From Vulcaniibacterium tengchongense (GTDB taxonomy: Bacteria; Pseudomonadota; Gammaproteobacteria; Xanthomonadales; Xanthomonadaceae): a DNA stretch of 64,000 bases. Shown here piece by piece: positions 17,440-26,646 of the stretch. Both the position numbers and the translations under genes were made by a program. Numbering within the stretch: the first letter of the stretch is position 1; each line of letters starts with the position of its first letter. The notes under the pieces are model-generated. The model had not been told where the DNA came from. It made no database searches and saw only the letters and a program-made list of their open reading frames with translations. The stretch covers positions 1-64,000 of the forward strand of contig NZ_RKQN01000001.1 of NCBI RefSeq assembly GCF_003814555.1, read 5' to 3'.

Positions 17440-18590
17440 GGCGACGGTTCTCCGTCGGCGCGCGGCTCGTCGGCCAGCGCGGGGTCGACGCCGACCTCGC
17501 CGAGCGCCGGCATGGGCCCGCGCGCCGGATGCCAGCGCTTGAGCTGGTAGACGTAGGACAGCACCTGGGCGACGGCGGCGTACAGCTTCACCGGGATCTC
17601 CTGGTCGATCTGCGCATGCCGATACAAGGCGCGTGCCAGCGGCGGCGCCTCGACGATCGCGACCCGGTGCTTGCCGGCGAGCTCGCGGATCGCCAGCGCG
17701 ATCTCGTCCGCGCCCTTGGCCACCACCCGCGGCGCGCGCATCCGCTCCGCTTCGTACTTGAGCGCGACCGCGTAGTGGGTCGGATTGGTGACCACCACGT
17801 CCGCGGTCGGCACCGCCTCCATCATCCGCCGCCGCGACAGCTGCGCCGCGACCTGGCGCACGCGCGCCTTCACTTCCGGGTTGCCTTCGCTTTCCTTGAA
17901 CTCGTCGCGCAGCTCCTGCTTGGTCATCTTCAGCCGGTCGCGGTAGCGCCAGTGCTGCCAGGGCACGTCGATCAGCGCCAGCAGCGCCAGGGCGCCGACC
18001 ATCGCCAGCAGGGTCTTGGCGACGAAGGCGAGGCCGGCGCCGGCGGCCTCCTGCAGCGGCATGCCGGCCATCGCCAACAGCCGCGGGAACGCGCCGTACA
18101 CCGCCGCCCCGCCGAGCCCGCCGATCAGCGCCACCCGCAGCAGCGAGCGCAGCAGCTCGGCCACGGCCTCGCGGCCGTACAGCCGCTTCAGCCCGGCCAG
18201 CGGGCCGAGGCGCTGCAGGTCCGGTTGCAGCGCCTGGCCGGAGAAGCGCAAGCCGCCCATCAGCAGCGGCGCGACGAAGCACGCGGCCAGCGCGGCCAGC
18301 AGCAGCGGCCACAACGGCGCGAGCAGGCCGAGCCCCAGCTCGGCCGCGCGCGCGAGCAGGCGGTCGTGGCGGCCGAGCAGGGCGGGATCGAGGGTCAACG
18401 CCTCGCGCATCCACCCGCGCGCCGCCGCGCCGATGCCGGGCCCGGCGACGAGCAGCGCCAGCGCGCCGGCGCCGAGCACGGCGGCGTTGCCGAGCTCGCG
18501 CGAGCGCGGCACGTCGCCGCGTTCGCGCGCCTCGCGCAGGCGTTTGGCCGATGGCTGTTCGGTGCGGTCTTCCTGGTCTTCGCTGGCCAT
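17436..18590 (-). CDS. flhB: Flagellar export switch protein FlhB
   Basis: Export apparatus component that changes substrate from hook to filament type after self-cleavage. The 384-residue protein has four membrane helices (about 37-215) and the cleavage motif NPTH at 269-272 (VVVTNPTHYAVALKY). The start MASEDQEDRTEQPSAKRL is typical. The C-terminal tail (EVGVDPALADEPRADGEPSP) is acidic and poorly conserved. It overlaps flhA by GTGA. The 131-base gap upstream, to fliR, holds a weak sigma54-like site and a GGGATCCAGCGACTT-type repeat. Confidence 0.96.
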   Translation of the reverse strand: MASEDQEDRTEQPSAKRLREARERGDVPRSRELGNAAVLGAGALALLVAGPGIGAAARGWMREALTLDPALLGRHDRLLARAAELGLGLLAPLWPLLLAALAACFVAPLLMGGLRFSGQALQPDLQRLGPLAGLKRLYGREAVAELLRSLLRVALIGGLGGAAVYGAFPRLLAMAGMPLQEAAGAGLAFVAKTLLAMVGALALLALIDVPWQHWRYRDRLKMTKQELRDEFKESEGNPEVKARVRQVAAQLSRRRMMEAVPTADVVVTNPTHYAVALKYEAERMRAPRVVAKGADEIALAIRELAGKHRVAIVEAPPLARALYRHAQIDQEIPVKLYAAVAQVLSYVYQLKRWHPARGPMPALGEVGVDPALADEPRADGEPSP

Positions 18591-18640
18591 GTGGGATTCG
18601 CTTCGCCCCGCGCGCGGCGGAGGACGAATGGGACGGAGGG

Positions 18641-18655
18641 GCAAAGGCCGCGCCG
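18641..18655 (-). promoter_or_regulatory. Weak sigma54-like promoter upstream of flhB
   Basis: The minus strand reads CGGCGC, 5 bases, TTGC, so GG and GC are separated by 10 bases as sigma54 requires. The -24 box departs from TGGCAC at two positions. It lies about 50 bases upstream of flhB. Weaker than the sites before fliE, fliL and flgB; read-through from fliR is the alternative. Confidence 0.35.
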
Positions 18656-18721
18656 GACGCCCGCCGCGACCGGGGAGCCGCCGTCCCCGCGGAGGCGGGA
18701 TCCAGCGACTTGCGGGCCTTC

Positions 18722-19510
18722 CTAGGCGGTCAGCGCACCGATCGCGGCGAACGCCTGGTCGAACAGGCGCTCCACCGGGCCTTGCAGCTCGCGTGCCAGC
18801 AGCGCGAGCAGCAGCAGGCCGGCCAGCAGCGCCACCGGCAGGCCGAGCTGGATCGGGTTGAGTTGCGCGGCCGCGCGCGCGAGCACGCCGAAGGCCAGGT
18901 TGACCGCGAGCAGCGCCACCGTCACCGGCAGCGCCAGCAGCACCCCGGCCTGCAGGCAGGCGGCGAAGAAGCCCGGCACCACCGCGAGGAAGTCCTGCGC
19001 GTCGGCCAGCGGCGCGCCGACCGGCAGCGCGCGGTAGCTGTCGAGCAGCGCGCGCACCAGGGCCAGGTGGCCGTCGAAGGCGAAGAACAGCAGGCCGAAG
19101 GCCAGGTAGAACCATTGCGCCAGCACCGGCGAGGACGCGCCGCTGAGCGGGTCGGCCAGGGTCGCGAACGACAGGCCCATGCCCTGCGAGACCAGCTCGC
19201 CGGCGAGCTGCCCGGCCTCGAACGCCAGGCGCAGGATCAGGCCGATCGCGATGCCGACCGCGAACTCGCGCAGCACGCCCAGCACCGTGGCGGCGTCGAG
19301 CGCGGCCGGCGGCGGCGCCGGCAGCAGCGCCGACAGCGCCCCGGCCAGCGCCAGGGCGACGACCAGCCGCACCCGCGCCGGCACGCCGCGGCCGCCGACC
19401 ATCGGCAGGACCTGCAGCGCCGCGCCGACGCGCAGCGCGTGCCACAGCACCGCCGCGAGCATCCCGAACAGGTCCAGGCCGGTGGCGGCGGCGAGGGTGA
19501 CGCTATCCAA
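18722..19510 (-). CDS. fliR: Flagellar export gate protein FliR
   Basis: Membrane component of the export gate, 262 residues, almost wholly hydrophobic with about six helices. Conserved segments are LQVLPMVGGRGVPARVRL near residue 33-50, EFAVGIAIGLILRLAFEAGQ and QGMGLSFATLADP. The start is a TTG at 19510 preceded by GGGAG at a good distance; the next ATG (19462) would remove the first helix. It lies 57 bases after fliQ and 131 bases before flhB. Confidence 0.93.
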   Translation of the reverse strand: MDSVTLAAATGLDLFGMLAAVLWHALRVGAALQVLPMVGGRGVPARVRLVVALALAGALSALLPAPPPAALDAATVLGVLREFAVGIAIGLILRLAFEAGQLAGELVSQGMGLSFATLADPLSGASSPVLAQWFYLAFGLLFFAFDGHLALVRALLDSYRALPVGAPLADAQDFLAVVPGFFAACLQAGVLLALPVTVALLAVNLAFGVLARAAAQLNPIQLGLPVALLAGLLLLALLARELQGPVERLFDQAFAAIGALTA

Positions 19511-19567
19511 CGGCGCGCTCCCGCGAGCGCGGCGCGGAAAGCGCCCGAACGCGGCCGCCCATCCGCC

Positions 19568-19837
19568 TCACCCGATCAGGTGCGGAATGCGGTGGAACAG
19601 ATCCACCGTGAACGCCACCAGCTTGCCGAGCAGGAAGTGCCCGGCCGCCGCCAGAGTCGCCACCAGCGCGATCGCCTTGACCACGAAGGCGATGGTCGGC
19701 TCGTTGATCTGGGTGGCTGCCTGGACCACGCCGATGATCACGCCCACCGCGAGCACCACCAGCAGCGGCGGCGCGCCGAGCAGCAGGGCCAGCTCCAGGC
19801 CGCGGCCGATCTCGGTGAGGGCGGTTTCCGGGGTCAT
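19568..19837 (-). CDS. fliQ: Flagellar export gate protein FliQ
   Basis: Two-helix membrane protein of 89 residues of the FliPQR export gate. The conserved centre is GVIIGVVQAATQINEPTIAF, with hydrophobic helices at about 18-40 and 50-72. The ATG at 19837 is 13 bases after fliP. Length and order (fliP-fliQ-fliR) match the family. Confidence 0.96.
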   Translation of the reverse strand: MTPETALTEIGRGLELALLLGAPPLLVVLAVGVIIGVVQAATQINEPTIAFVVKAIALVATLAAAGHFLLGKLVAFTVDLFHRIPHLIG

Positions 19838-19850
19838 CGCCGTCCTCCGC

Positions 19851-20651
19851 TCAGGCCGGGTTGAAGCTCGCCGCGAGCGAGCCGACCACCAGCACCCAGC
19901 CGTCCACCAGCACGAACAGCAGGATCTTGAACGGCGCCGACACCAGCATCGGCGAAAGCATCATCATGCCCATCGACATCAGCACGCTGGCCACCACCAG
20001 GTCGATGATCACGAACGGGATGTAGATCAGGAACGCGATCTCGAACGCGGTCTTCAGCTCGCTGGTCAGGAACGAGGCCGCCAGCACGCTGAACGGCACG
20101 TCGTTCGCGCTCGCGTACGGGCCGCTGTTGGACAACCCGGCGAAGGTCATCAGGTCGGTCTCGCGGATCTGCGCCAGCATGAAGCCGCGCAGCGGCTGCG
20201 CCGCCGCGGCCGCGGCGCTGCGGAAATCCAGTTCGTCGTCCAGGTAGGGCGCGATCCCGGCGGCCCAGGCCTGGTCGAACACCGGCATCATCACCATGGC
20301 GGTCAGGAACAGCGCCAGCGCCAGCAGCACCTGGTTGCTCGGCGTCTGCCCGGTGCCGAGCGCCTGCCGCAGCAGGCCCAGCACGATGATGATGCGGGTG
20401 AACGCGGTCAGCCCGAGCAGCGCCGCCGGCAGCAGGGTGATGCCGGTCATCAGCAACAGCACCTGCATCGGCAGGCTGACCGGCTCGTCGCCGATCTTGC
20501 CGACGGTCACCGACGGCAGCGGTTTCGCCGGCGCGGCCGGCGGCGCCGCCGGAGCCGCGGGCGCAGCCTGGGCGAACGCGGATGCGACCGGCAGCGCGGC
20601 GAGCAGCAGGGCGAGGAGGCCGAGGCGGAGCGAGCGGAGCAGGCGGCTCAT
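19851..20651 (-). CDS. fliP: Flagellar export gate protein FliP
   Basis: Core of the export gate, 266 residues. A cleavable signal peptide (to about residue 28, ending AFAQA) is followed by a short Pro/Ala stretch and four membrane helices. Family segments are LPSVTVGKIG, FTRIIIVLGLLRQALGTGQT and the C-terminal IDLVVASVLMSMGMMMLSP. The ATG at 20651 overlaps the fliO stop (ATGA). Confidence 0.96.
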   Translation of the reverse strand: MSRLLRSLRLGLLALLLAALPVASAFAQAAPAAPAAPPAAPAKPLPSVTVGKIGDEPVSLPMQVLLLMTGITLLPAALLGLTAFTRIIIVLGLLRQALGTGQTPSNQVLLALALFLTAMVMMPVFDQAWAAGIAPYLDDELDFRSAAAAAAQPLRGFMLAQIRETDLMTFAGLSNSGPYASANDVPFSVLAASFLTSELKTAFEIAFLIYIPFVIIDLVVASVLMSMGMMMLSPMLVSAPFKILLFVLVDGWVLVVGSLAASFNPA

Positions 20652-21340
20652 GCTTTCCTTCCGAAGTGCTGCGCCAGCAGCTGCGCGAACGGGCTGGGCG
20701 CGGCCGCGGCCGTTTCCGGCAGCGGCGTGTCGAGGGTATGCAGGGTGCGCATGCCGGCCGGGCCGACGCCGACCAGCAGCTGGGCGTCGCCGACCGCGAC
20801 CACCACCAGGCGGTCGCGCGGGCCGAGCGCGAGCGAACCGACCACGCGCAGCGCGGGATTGGCGGCGCGGCCGAACCCGGGCATGCGCCGCGCCAGCCAG
20901 CCCAGGCCGAGGATCAGCCCGACCACCAGCAGCAGCGCCAGCACCGTGCCGCCGACGCTGCCCGCCTCGGCGCGCGCGGCCGGGAAGGGCGCAGGCGGCG
21001 CGACCTGGGCCAGCGTCTTCGGCGCCGCAGTCGCCTGCGCAGCGGCGGCGCCGGTCTTTTCGGCCTGGCCGTTCGCCGCCGCGGGCGAAGGCGAGGCGGA
21101 GGCGGCCCGCGAGGGCCCGCCCGCCGCGGAAGAGTCGCCCGGTGCCGCCGCGGGAACCGTTGCGGACGCGGCGTTCGCGGGGTCGGGCACGGCGGCCGCC
21201 CCCGACGCGGCATCCGCCGGCATCGGCGCAGGGCGCACCGCCTCGGTCCCGTGCACCGGCGCGGGCGGCTGCCCCGGGCGCCCGGCTTCCGCCGCGAGGC
21301 GCGCGAAGTCCACCTGGGTCGGCGACGCCGCGGTCTTCAT
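20648..21340 (-). CDS. fliO: Flagellar export assembly protein FliO
   Basis: Helps FliP assemble in the membrane. The product is 230 residues from the ATG at 21340. A GTG at 21352 that overlaps the fliN stop (GTGA) is an alternative start adding four residues. Unusually, about 125 Ala/Pro-rich residues precede the single membrane helix (GGTVLALLLVVGLILGLGWL, about 130-149). The cytoplasmic SH3-like part (VVGSLALGPRDRLVVVAVGD) is conserved and ends FAQLLAQHFGRKA. Long disordered N-termini make FliO hard to spot, but position between fliN and fliP settles the identity. Confidence 0.9.
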   Translation of the reverse strand: MKTAASPTQVDFARLAAEAGRPGQPPAPVHGTEAVRPAPMPADAASGAAAVPDPANAASATVPAAAPGDSSAAGGPSRAASASPSPAAANGQAEKTGAAAAQATAAPKTLAQVAPPAPFPAARAEAGSVGGTVLALLLVVGLILGLGWLARRMPGFGRAANPALRVVGSLALGPRDRLVVVAVGDAQLLVGVGPAGMRTLHTLDTPLPETAAAAPSPFAQLLAQHFGRKA

Positions 21341-21348
21341 GCCCGCGC

Positions 21349-21681
21349 TCACCGCAGCCGCTTGATCCGCTCGGCCGGGCTGACCACGTCGGTCAGGCGC
21401 ACGCCGAAGCGGTCGTTGACGACGACGACCTCGCCCTGCGCGATCAGGGTGCCGTTGACGTACAGGTCCAGCGGCTCGCCGGCGCCGCGCTCGAGCTCGA
21501 CCACCGAGCCCTGGTTGAGCTGCAGCAGGTTGCGGATCGGGATGCGCGCGCGGCCGACCTCCAGCGACAGCGTCACCGGCACGTCGAGGATCACGTCGAG
21601 GTTGAGGTCGGCGGCCGCGGTGGCGTCGGCGGTCAGCGGATCGAAGGCGGCGCGCGCGGCGCCGGAGTCGTTCGGGGTCAT
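21349..21681 (-). CDS. fliN: Flagellar motor switch protein FliN
   Basis: C-ring protein of 110 residues with a SpoA domain (LDVILDVPVTLSLEVGRARI, GSVVELERGAGEPLDLYVNG, LIAQGEVVVVNDRFGVRLTD). It forms the lower C-ring with FliM and binds CheY-P and FliH. The ATG at 21681 lies 9 bases after fliM. The last residues (SPAERIKRLR) match the family end. Confidence 0.96.
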   Translation of the reverse strand: MTPNDSGAARAAFDPLTADATAAADLNLDVILDVPVTLSLEVGRARIPIRNLLQLNQGSVVELERGAGEPLDLYVNGTLIAQGEVVVVNDRFGVRLTDVVSPAERIKRLR

Positions 21682-21690
21682 GGGCGAGGC

Positions 21691-22692
21691 TCAGCTCGGG
21701 AGAGGGGGGTCGAAGACGGGCGTGCTGCGCGGCGCGTGCACCGCGGTGACCTTGATCGCGTTGCGGCCGTTGTGGGTGCCGAATTCGCCGCTGAACAGCG
21801 GCATCTGCTCGACGCGCAGCTGCACCGTGCGCGGCAGCTCGATCGGGATCACGTCGCCCACGCGCAGCCGGCACAGCTCGCGCAGGCTGATCTGGCGCTG
21901 GGTCAGCACGCTGCTCAGCTCCACCTGCGCGTCCTGCAGTTGCGCGCGCAGGGCCACGGTCCAGCCCTCGTCGCGCTCGATGCGGTCGCTCTGCACGCCG
22001 GCGTCGAGCTGCTCGCGGATCGGCTCGATCATCGAGTACGGCAGCGAGACGTGGAACTCGCCGCCGCCGCCCTCCAGCTCGACGTGGAAGCGGCTGACGA
22101 CGATGTACTCGCGCGGGCTGATGATGTTGGCGAAGTGCGGGTTGACCTCGGAATTGAGGTACTCGAACTCCACCGGCATCACCGGCGCCCACGCCTCCAC
22201 CAGGTCGGCGAAGGTCTGCTTCAGCAGCAGCTGGATCACCCGCATCTCGGTCGGGGTGAACTCGCGGCCCTCGATCTTGGCCGGGTACTTGCCGTTGCCG
22301 CCGAAGAAGTTGTCGACCACGGTGAACACCAGCCGCGGCTCGAACATCACGATCGCGGTGCCGCGCAGCGGCTTCATCTTCACCAGGTTGAGGTTGGTCG
22401 GCACCTGCAGCGAGTGCATGTACTCGCCGAAGCGGCGCAGGTCGATGCCGCGCACCGACAGGTCGGCCGAGCGGCGCAGCAGGTTGAACAGGCCGATGCG
22501 CCAGGTGCGGGCGAAGCGCTCGTTGATCATCTCCAGGGTCGGCAGGCGGCCGCGGACGATCCGGTCCTGGCTGGCGAAGTCGTACGGCCGCGCCTCGCCC
22601 GGGGTGGGCGGCGGCTCGGTCCCGATCGCGCCGCTGTCGACGCCGTGCAGCAGCGCGTCGATCTCGTCCTGGCTCAGCAGATCGCTGCTCAT
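21691..22692 (-). CDS. fliM: Flagellar motor switch protein FliM
   Basis: C-ring protein of 333 residues that receives CheY-P. The N-terminal CheY-binding peptide is MSSDLLSQDEIDALLHGVD. The middle CheC-like domain and a C-terminal SpoA domain (GDVIPIELPRTVQLRVEQMP) follow. The GGNG loop (NFFGGNGKYPAKIEGREFTP) that contacts FliG is present. It follows fliL by 13 bases and precedes fliN by 9. Confidence 0.97.
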   Translation of the reverse strand: MSSDLLSQDEIDALLHGVDSGAIGTEPPPTPGEARPYDFASQDRIVRGRLPTLEMINERFARTWRIGLFNLLRRSADLSVRGIDLRRFGEYMHSLQVPTNLNLVKMKPLRGTAIVMFEPRLVFTVVDNFFGGNGKYPAKIEGREFTPTEMRVIQLLLKQTFADLVEAWAPVMPVEFEYLNSEVNPHFANIISPREYIVVSRFHVELEGGGGEFHVSLPYSMIEPIREQLDAGVQSDRIERDEGWTVALRAQLQDAQVELSSVLTQRQISLRELCRLRVGDVIPIELPRTVQLRVEQMPLFSGEFGTHNGRNAIKVTAVHAPRSTPVFDPPLPS

Positions 22693-22705
22693 GGGCGGGT
22701 TCCGC

Positions 22706-23194
22706 TCACTGGGTGACCAGGCTGGTGAAGTAGACCGCCTCGACCTTGTCGGCGGCGCGTTCGGCGCGCAGCACCGCGCGCACTTCCTCCAGGGCCTTCT
22801 CCTGCAGGCGCTCCTTGGCGCTGCGCTGGGCCAGGCCGGTCGCGGTCTGCTGGCCGAACAGCAGCAGAAGGCGGTTGCGGATCGCCGGCGTGTGCAGTTC
22901 GAGCGCGGCGCCGGTGGCCTCGTCGCGGGTCATCACCTGCACGTCGGCCTGCAGGTAGCGCACCGCGTCGGCGTCGGCGAGGTTGACCACGAAAGCCGGC
23001 TCCAGCGCGTAGTAGCGCGCCGGCGCGATCGCCGCGGAGCCGGTCTGCGCCGGCGCCTGCGCGGGCGCGGCGTTGCGCGTCTGCCACCAGAACCAGCCGC
23101 CCGCGCCCGCGCCGATGGCGAGCACGGCGACCAGGATCCAGAGCACGAGGTTGCTGCTGCTGCGTGCGGGCGGTTCGGCGGCGCGGGCGGACAT
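22706..23194 (-). CDS. fliL: Flagellar basal body-associated protein FliL
   Basis: Membrane protein that surrounds and supports the stator. The 162-residue product has a short N-terminus, one helix at about 15-37 (LVLWILVAVLAIGAGAGGWF) and a stomatin-like periplasmic domain. The ATG at 23194 (MSARAAEPPARSS) was preferred over an upstream in-frame ATG, whose extra residues lie close to the promoter. It heads the fliLMNOPQR operon, with a sigma54-type promoter 42-56 bases upstream. Confidence 0.93.
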   Translation of the reverse strand: MSARAAEPPARSSSNLVLWILVAVLAIGAGAGGWFWWQTRNAAPAQAPAQTGSAAIAPARYYALEPAFVVNLADADAVRYLQADVQVMTRDEATGAALELHTPAIRNRLLLLFGQQTATGLAQRSAKERLQEKALEEVRAVLRAERAADKVEAVYFTSLVTQ

Positions 23195-23235
23195 GCGGTG
23201 TTTCGCTCTTCGGCAGTGGGGTCGCCGGAGCGGGT

Positions 23236-23250
23236 GCAAGGCGTGTGCCG
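23236..23250 (-). promoter_or_regulatory. Sigma54 promoter of the fliLMNOPQR operon
   Basis: The minus strand reads CGGCAC (23245-23250), 5 bases, TTGC (23236-23239). GG and GC are 10 bases apart, and only the first base departs from TGGCAC-N5-TTGC. The predicted start near 23224 leaves a leader of about 30 bases before fliL. RpoN and FleQ encoded in this window would act here. Confidence 0.75.
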
Positions 23251-23741
23251 TGGCGGCGATCCGGGCGCGGCTTCGATCCGCCGGTGACGGCGCCCGCCTG
23301 GGGCGAGGAGACGGCCGCGCGGCGCCGGGGCGAGGCCGGCATCTCGGCGACGCGGCGCTCGTCCGGCCGCGCAGGCGGCCGGTTGCCTTGCTCCGACCTC
23401 TCCCGCGCCGGAGAGGCGAAATCGCTCGTGTAATCCCTTTTCCCGCTTGCGGGAGAAGGAAACGGCGGTGCAGCGGCCGAAGGCGCAGGCGTTTCGGCGA
23501 TGCGGCGTTCTTCCGCCCGTCCTGCGGCGGCCCGTTCCCTCAGCCCGCCCTTCCCGAACGCCGGCGCGGGCGCGATCGGCTCCGCCGCGCACGGCCCTTC
23601 TTGCGCTTGCAGAAGGAAAGCGGCCGCACAGCGGCCGAAGTGGGGCCGCAGGGCGGGTCCGGGCCGCCCGGCGAATCCATCATCCAAGCGTCGGGTTTTT
23701 GACGGGCCGCGCGCGGCGGACTTCCGACTGCGTGCGCGGCG
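23251..23741 (-). repeat. Gene-free spacer with dispersed-repeat fragments between fliK and fliL
   Basis: Together with the promoter and leader this is the largest gap in the window (23195-23741, 547 bases). No frame with family features was seen. It holds a hairpin CCTTTTCCCGC-TT-GCGGGAGAAGG (23436-23459, one mismatch) like those at 30841 and 62801, a GGGGCGAGG-type stretch near 23299, and CTTCTTGCGCTTGCAGAAGG near 23598. No terminator with a T run follows fliK. The stretch resembles a mosaic of intergenic repeats rather than a decayed gene. Confidence 0.6.
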
Positions 23742-24827
23742 TCACGCGTACTCGTCGAGCAGCCCGCGCGTCGCGCGCGGCGCGGCGGCGGGGCGCCAGG
23801 CCGGCTCGGCGCCGGCGTCCCGCGGCGCGGCCAGCGGCGCGGGCGCGGGCTGCGCGCCACCGCCGGCCTGGCGCTGGCCGACGTCGGCCTGGCCCAGCTG
23901 CAGGCCGTGCTGGCCGAGCAGTTCGCGCAGCCGCGGCAGGCCGGCCTCCAGCGCCTGCCGCACCTCGGCGTGGGCGCTGTGGAATTCGGCGTGGACGCGG
24001 TGGCCGTCGAGCTGCAGGCGCACGTCGATCGCGCCGAGGTGCTCCGGGGCGATGCGGATCTCGGCATGGCCGATGCGCTGCTCGGCCATCCAGGCCACGC
24101 GCGCGCCGAAACCGTCGTCGAAGCCGGCGCGCAGGTCCGGAGGCGCCTGCGCCGGCGCGGCCGCGTGCGCCGGCGCGCCGGCGCGCAGCGGCGCCGCGGC
24201 GTTCGCCGGCGCCGGCAACGACGGCGCGCCGGCGTCGGCGGGCGTGCGCGCATCGGCCGCGATGTCGCCGAGCGTGGCATCGTCGCCGGCCACCAGCGCC
24301 TGGGCGAACGCCGCATCCGCACCGGAGGCGAGGGGGGCGGCCGCGTTCGCGGCGGTTTCGGCCGGCGTGGCCGCCGGCGGCAACGCGCTCTGCAGCGGCG
24401 CGGGCGCCGTCTTCGCGCCGGCCTGGCTCGCGTTATGGGCGGCCGGCAACGGCAACCCGGGCGCGGCCGGCGGCAAGGACGCGCCGGCCTCGCCGGCGCC
24501 GCTCGCCGGCGGCGACGCGGCCGGTGCCGGCAGGCCGGCGAGCAGGGCGAGCAACTGGCCCGGCAGCGCGGCGGCGTCGGCCGGTCCGGCCGCCTCCTCG
24601 GCGTCGGCGGGGGAATCCCCGGCGGGCGCGGCGCTGCCGCCCGCGGGCGCTTCGGGCGCGGGCGACGCGGCCCCGTCCGGCTGCAGCAGGCGATCGAAGT
24701 CCGGCCCGCCGCCGCTCGCGCGCGCGGCATCCCCGCTCGCGGCGGCCGCAGGACCGTGGCCCGCCGCCGCGCCGGGGCTAGGGGTCCCCGGCGCGGACGG
24801 CGGGGCGGCGAAGGCCGGTGCGTTCAT
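23742..24827 (-). CDS. fliK: Flagellar hook-length control protein FliK
   Basis: Secreted ruler that sets hook length and triggers the FlhB switch. The 361-residue protein is Ala/Pro-rich and low-complexity up to about residue 230, as usual for FliK. The conserved C-terminal domain includes MAEQRIGHAEIRIAPEHLGA and HAEFHSAHAEVRQALEAGLP, ending in a variable tail. The stretch FGARVAWMAEQ has few close equivalents. The ATG at 24827 overlaps the fliJ stop by 4 bases. It is the last gene of the fliE-to-fliK run. Confidence 0.9.
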   Translation of the reverse strand: MNAPAFAAPPSAPGTPSPGAAAGHGPAAAASGDAARASGGGPDFDRLLQPDGAASPAPEAPAGGSAAPAGDSPADAEEAAGPADAAALPGQLLALLAGLPAPAASPPASGAGEAGASLPPAAPGLPLPAAHNASQAGAKTAPAPLQSALPPAATPAETAANAAAPLASGADAAFAQALVAGDDATLGDIAADARTPADAGAPSLPAPANAAAPLRAGAPAHAAAPAQAPPDLRAGFDDGFGARVAWMAEQRIGHAEIRIAPEHLGAIDVRLQLDGHRVHAEFHSAHAEVRQALEAGLPRLRELLGQHGLQLGQADVGQRQAGGGAQPAPAPLAAPRDAGAEPAWRPAAAPRATRGLLDEYA

Positions 24828-25267
24828 CGCGGTTCTTCCTGGTCGGCGCGGACCCGCCGCGCACCGAGGTCGTCCAGCTCGCGCTGCACGCGCTGCTCGG
24901 CCACGCGCGTCTCCTGCGCGCGGTAGCTGCCGGCGAGCTGCTCCAGGACCTTGGTATCGCGGCTGGCCAGCAGCAGGCGCGCGCGTTCCACGTCGCGGTG
25001 GCGGCGGCTGTTGTCGACGATGCGGCTCTGCTGCTCCACCGCGGTCTCCAGCTTGGCGCGGAAGGCGAGGCGGTTGGCCAGCAGCGCCGGGGCGATGGTG
25101 CCGCCGCTCGGCGGCGCGGCGTATTCCTCGGCGTAGCGGCGCAGCGCGTCCAGGCGCGCTTCCTGCTCGGCCAGGGCGCGGTCGCGCTCGGCGACTTCGC
25201 GCGCGGCGTCGTCCTGGCGTTGCTGGGCCACGCGCAGCAGGGGATCGAGGCGTTGCGAACGGGTCAT
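24824..25267 (-). CDS. fliJ: Flagellar export protein FliJ
   Basis: Small coiled-coil protein of 147 residues that links the FliI ATPase to FlhA and recycles chaperones. Nearly the whole sequence is charged helix ([40 protein letters not shown]). The ATG at 25267 overlaps the fliI stop (ATGA), which fixes the start. Sequence identity in this family is low, so the call rests on length, coiled-coil composition and position. Confidence 0.92.
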   Translation of the reverse strand: MTRSQRLDPLLRVAQQRQDDAAREVAERDRALAEQEARLDALRRYAEEYAAPPSGGTIAPALLANRLAFRAKLETAVEQQSRIVDNSRRHRDVERARLLLASRDTKVLEQLAGSYRAQETRVAEQRVQRELDDLGARRVRADQEEPR

Positions 25268-26646
25268 GCGGTCTCCGGGGTGGTGCGCGGGTCGTCGAGC
25301 AGGCGGGCCAGGGCTTCGCGGCTGGAGGCCACGTCGGCGGCCTCGCTCACGTCCTGGCCGAGGAACTGCAGGATCGCCGGCCAGCGCGCCAGCGCCTCGT
25401 CGACCACCGGGTCGTTGCCGCGCTGGTAGGCGCCGATCGCGATCAGGTCGCGCTGGGCGTTGTAGGCGGCCATCAGCCGCTTGAGCTTGCGGATGCGTTC
25501 GCGCCAGGGCGCGTCGGTGATCTCCTGCATCACCCGGCTGACCGAGACCTCGACGTCGATGGCCGGGTACTGGCCGGCGTCGGCAATGCGCCGGGTCAGC
25601 ACGATGTGGCCGTCGAGGATCGCGCGCGCGGCGTCGGCGATCGGCTCCTGCTGGTCGTCGCCCTCGGTCAGCACGGTGTAGAACGCGGTGATCGAGCCGC
25701 GGCCGTCGGCGCCGTTGCCGGCGCGCTCGACCAGCGCCGGCAGCTTGGCGAACACGCTGGGCGGGTAGCCGCGGGTGGTCGGCGGCTCGCCGACCGACAG
25801 GCCGATCTCGCGCTGGGCGTGGGCGAAGCGGGTCAGCGAATCCATCAGCAGCAGCACGTGCAGGCCCTGGTCGCGGTACCACTCGGCGATCGCGGTCGCG
25901 CGCAGCGCGCCGTGCAGGCGCGCCAGCGGCGGGCGGTCGGCGGGCGCGGCCACCACCACCGCGCGGCGCAGGCCCTCCTCGCCGAGCGTGCTCTCGACGA
26001 AGTCGCGCACCTCGCGGCCGCGCTCGCCGATCAGGCCGACCACGATCACGTCGGCGGCGGTGTAGCGGGTCATCATGCCCAGGAGGGTCGACTTGCCGAC
26101 GCCGGAGCCGGCGAACAGGCCGACGCGCTGGCCGCGGCCGATCGGCAGCAGGGCGTTGATCGCGCGCACGCCGACGTCGAGCGAACGGGTGATCGGCTCG
26201 CGCGTCAGCGGGTTGATCGAGGCGCCGGCCAGGCCGACCCAGTGCTCGGCGCGGATCGGCCCGCGGCCGTCGAGCGGCACGCCGTCGCTGTCGATCACCC
26301 GGCCGAGCAGGGCCTCGCCGACCGCGACCTCGCCGCGCTGGCGGCTGGGCACCACGCGCGCGTTCGGCAGCAGGCCCTCGAGGCTGGAGGAGGGCATCAG
26401 GAAGGTGCGGTCGCCGGAGAAGCCCACCACCTCGGCGTCGACCCAGCGGCCGCCGGCGGTCTCCACCCGGCAGCGCGAGCCCAGCGGCGCGCTGCAGCCG
26501 CTGGCTTCCAGGGTCAGGCCGACCGCGCGGCGCAGCACGCCCTCGCGCGCCAGGCCCTGCGACGGCGGCTGCGGCGCCGCCGCACGCAGCCGCTGCGCCA
26601 GGCGCAGGTTGCGCGCTTCGCGCCAGTGCGCGGCGGCGATGCTCAT
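25264..26646 (-). CDS. fliI: Flagellum-specific ATPase FliI
   Basis: Hexameric ATPase of the export apparatus, 460 residues, related to the F1 beta subunit. Walker A is [10 protein letters not shown], Walker [12 protein letters not shown], and the family segment [18 protein letters not shown] follows. The start [15 protein letters not shown] at 26646 was preferred over an upstream frame that runs into the repeat between fliI and fliH. The C-terminal helical domain ends [10 protein letters not shown]. It is coupled to fliJ and separated from fliH by a 163-base repeat-filled gap. Confidence 0.96.
   Translation of the reverse strand: MSIAAAHWREARNLRLAQRLRAAAPQPPSQGLAREGVLRRAVGLTLEASGCSAPLGSRCRVETAGGRWVDAEVVGFSGDRTFLMPSSSLEGLLPNARVVPSRQRGEVAVGEALLGRVIDSDGVPLDGRGPIRAEHWVGLAGASINPLTREPITRSLDVGVRAINALLPIGRGQRVGLFAGSGVGKSTLLGMMTRYTAADVIVVGLIGERGREVRDFVESTLGEEGLRRAVVVAAPADRPPLARLHGALRATAIAEWYRDQGLHVLLLMDSLTRFAHAQREIGLSVGEPPTTRGYPPSVFAKLPALVERAGNGADGRGSITAFYTVLTEGDDQQEPIADAARAILDGHIVLTRRIADAGQYPAIDVEVSVSRVMQEITDAPWRERIRKLKRLMAAYNAQRDLIAIGAYQRGNDPVVDEALARWPAILQFLGQDVSEAADVASSREALARLLDDPRTTPETA

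Noticed and set aside
23540-24730. Alternative frames across fliK
   Set aside because: They are Arg/Pro-rich shadows of the low-complexity FliK sequence; the fliK frame has the conserved C-terminal domain and is coupled to fliJ.
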